Positions 5,045 through 5,470 of a stretch of 5,470 bases of DNA are shown piece by piece. The notes beneath the pieces were generated by a model. That model did no database searches, was not told the origin of the DNA, and was given only the letters and a program-made list of their open reading frames with translations. Position 1 is the stretch's first letter, and each line of letters opens with the position of its first letter. This DNA is from Verrucomicrobiota bacterium (GTDB taxonomy: Bacteria; Verrucomicrobiota; Verrucomicrobiia; Opitutales; Opitutaceae), in assembly GCA_030832235.1 (NCBI GenBank), contig JAURJO010000039.1, positions 1 to 5,470 of the forward strand, given 5' to 3'. A program made the translations under genes and the position numbers.

Positions 5045-5068
5045 CCGGGGTCGCCGGACCCCGGCTAC
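5045..5068 (-). repeat. REP-like hairpin C (GTAG + 8-bp stem)
   Basis: On the minus strand GTAG (5068-5065) is followed by the perfect 8-bp stem CCGGGGTC and GACCCCGG around the loop CGGC, then ACGATG. Stem positions 4 and 7 again differ from A and B with compensation. This copy has the full leader upstream (5069-5112), as copy A does. Confidence 0.75.
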
Positions 5069-5112
5069 AGACAAACCGCATTTATCCGTGTCGATTCGTG
5101 TCCATCCGTGGT
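5069..5112 (-). repeat. Decamer leader of hairpin C
   Basis: On the minus strand this begins ACCACGGATGG, followed by ACACGAATCG and ACACGGATAA: roughly 10-bp units. It aligns without gaps to the leader of hairpin A (1-44). From leader start through GTAGCC, 38 of 50 positions are identical. The leader-to-GTAG distance is the same in both copies, 44 nt, despite the sequence divergence. Confidence 0.7.
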
Positions 5113-5206
5113 TGACCCCTCGCGGAGCGACTCGGGAGCACATCACGAACCCCATCGCTTGAAACAGAAGCGCGGGAAGGTCGGAAAGACCCACCACCGT
5201 TTCCCA

Positions 5207-5233
5207 ATCCGCGACATCCGCGAAATCCACGGT
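5207..5233 (+). repeat. Triplet of 9-bp units, copy 3
   Basis: It reads ATCCGCGAC, ATCCGCGAA, ATCCACGGT. It is the mirror partner of copy 1 within the inverted repeat and marks the inner edge of the right arm; similarity between the arms stops just inside it. Confidence 0.75.
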
Positions 5234-5354
5234 CAATAAACCGAGCCGAGGTAATCTCGGATCGCGCAGTTGGCTCAAATCACAAGTCCCGCATCTCGCC
5301 GTGGGTTCACAAGGCCATCGAATCCGCCTTCGGCCGTCCCGGTTTTAGCACGAT

Positions 5355-5377
5355 CCGCGGCGGGCGGCCGCGGCTAC
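5355..5377 (-). repeat. REP-like hairpin A' (GTAG + 7-bp stem)
   Basis: On the minus strand GTAG (5377-5374) is followed by CCGCGGC, loop CGCCC and GCCGCGG (ending at 5355), identical to hairpin A at 45-67. It lies in the perfect part of the inverted repeat. Confidence 0.75.
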
Positions 5378-5453
5378 ACCCAAGCCGCCGCCATTCGTGT
5401 CCCTTGGTGTCCATTCGTGGTTCACCCGCTCGTGGGGATCCAAGGGCACAACA

Positions 5454-5469
5454 GACCAAAGGACCAAGG
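5454..5469 (+). repeat. Two 8-bp tandem units at the window edge
   Basis: GACCAAAG is followed directly by GACCAAGG. The series may continue beyond the window. It is too short here to judge, but it resembles the short-period units elsewhere in the island. Confidence 0.3.
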
Positions 5470-5470
5470 G

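Larger units (their letters stand above)
5207..5421 (-). repeat. Right arm of 215-bp inverted repeat
   Basis: Its reverse complement matches 1-215 without a gap; positions 5317-5421 are identical to 105-1. It includes a complete copy of hairpin A (5355-5377) and the decamer leader (5391-5421). The bases beyond 5421 are unique to this side as far as the window shows. The arm sits in the same orientation as hairpin C and its leader, so C and this copy are direct repeats about 300 bp apart. Confidence 0.93.
4549..5470. other. Non-coding repeat island downstream of the SRAP gene
   Basis: About 920 nt without a credible gene. Open frames crossing it have no recognisable domain and read through repeats. 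In order it holds: a hairpin after the SRAP stop (4553-4571), a GTAG-hairpin of different make (4588-4611), a copy of the 53-bp repeat with a 9-bp triplet (4707-4759), a direct repeat (4768-4817 and 4961-5009), REP-like hairpins (4841-4863, 4921-4943, 5045-5068), a decamer leader (5069-5112), and the right arm of the large inverted repeat (5207-5421). The modules recur in different order and orientation, as in BIME-type mosaics. I see nothing specific in 5118-5206. Confidence 0.8.

Noticed and set aside
4425..5162. 245-codon open frame running from the SRAP gene into the repeat island
   Set aside because: Its first part is a shadow of the SRAP gene; the rest crosses several repeats and has no recognisable protein feature.
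4732..5233. 9-bp and 10-bp units as replication iterons or a CRISPR array
   Set aside because: Only two to three units per site, no spacers of constant length, no rep or cas gene, and no AT-rich unwinding region.
1..5421. Composite transposon bounded by the inverted repeats
   Set aside because: There is no transposase, no target-site duplication can be judged, and the genes inside look like chromosomal housekeeping genes. The modules also occur singly in the island.

Overview
The window is GC-rich, with codons ending mostly in G or C, and carries five convincing protein genes between two blocks of non-coding repeats. No tRNA, rRNA, CRISPR array, transposase or phage gene is visible. The gene content, the weak or absent Shine-Dalgarno sequences and the 'ACACGAATGG / ATCCGCGAA' type of repeats resemble what I know of Verrucomicrobiota, especially the Opitutaceae. 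This assignment is an inference from style, not a database result; Planctomycetota is the main alternative.

Minus-strand operon (2687 down to 344): a Tat-targeted Rieske iron-sulfur protein is followed, with a 20-nt overlap, by a 605-residue polypeptide. That polypeptide joins a b6-type cytochrome b, a subunit-IV-like part with the PEWY motif, and two c-type haem domains. Together they would form the catalytic core of a quinol:cytochrome c oxidoreductase (bc-type complex III) with no separate cytochrome c1. Phe replaces the Rieske cluster-tuning Tyr, and the covalent haem c_i cysteine appears to be missing.

Plus-strand genes (2820 to 4548), divergent from that operon: a 73-residue DUF2007-type protein, a 229-residue protein of unknown function with a transglutaminase-like Cys/His/Asp pattern, and a complete SRAP-domain (YedK/HMCES) protein that would crosslink to abasic sites in single-stranded DNA. 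The last two are 21 nt apart. The 132-nt gap between the divergent starts must hold the promoters.

Non-coding flanks: 1-343 and 4549-5470 are packed with repeats lying at the 3' ends of the two gene groups. The main structure is a 215-bp inverted repeat (1-215 versus 5207-5421, about 93% identical with no gaps; the outer 105 bp are perfect). Inside it, and at two or three further places, sits a REP-like hairpin: GTAG (or GTGG) followed by a 7-8 bp stem whose base pairs change in compensated fashion between copies. It is preceded in several copies by a fixed-length leader of decamer units and accompanied by 9-bp triplets and a CCTCC/GGAGG direct repeat. I regard this modular REP/BIME-like family as the most interesting content. 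No mobilising enzyme is in the window; a RAYT (TnpA-REP) enzyme elsewhere in the genome is the obvious candidate.
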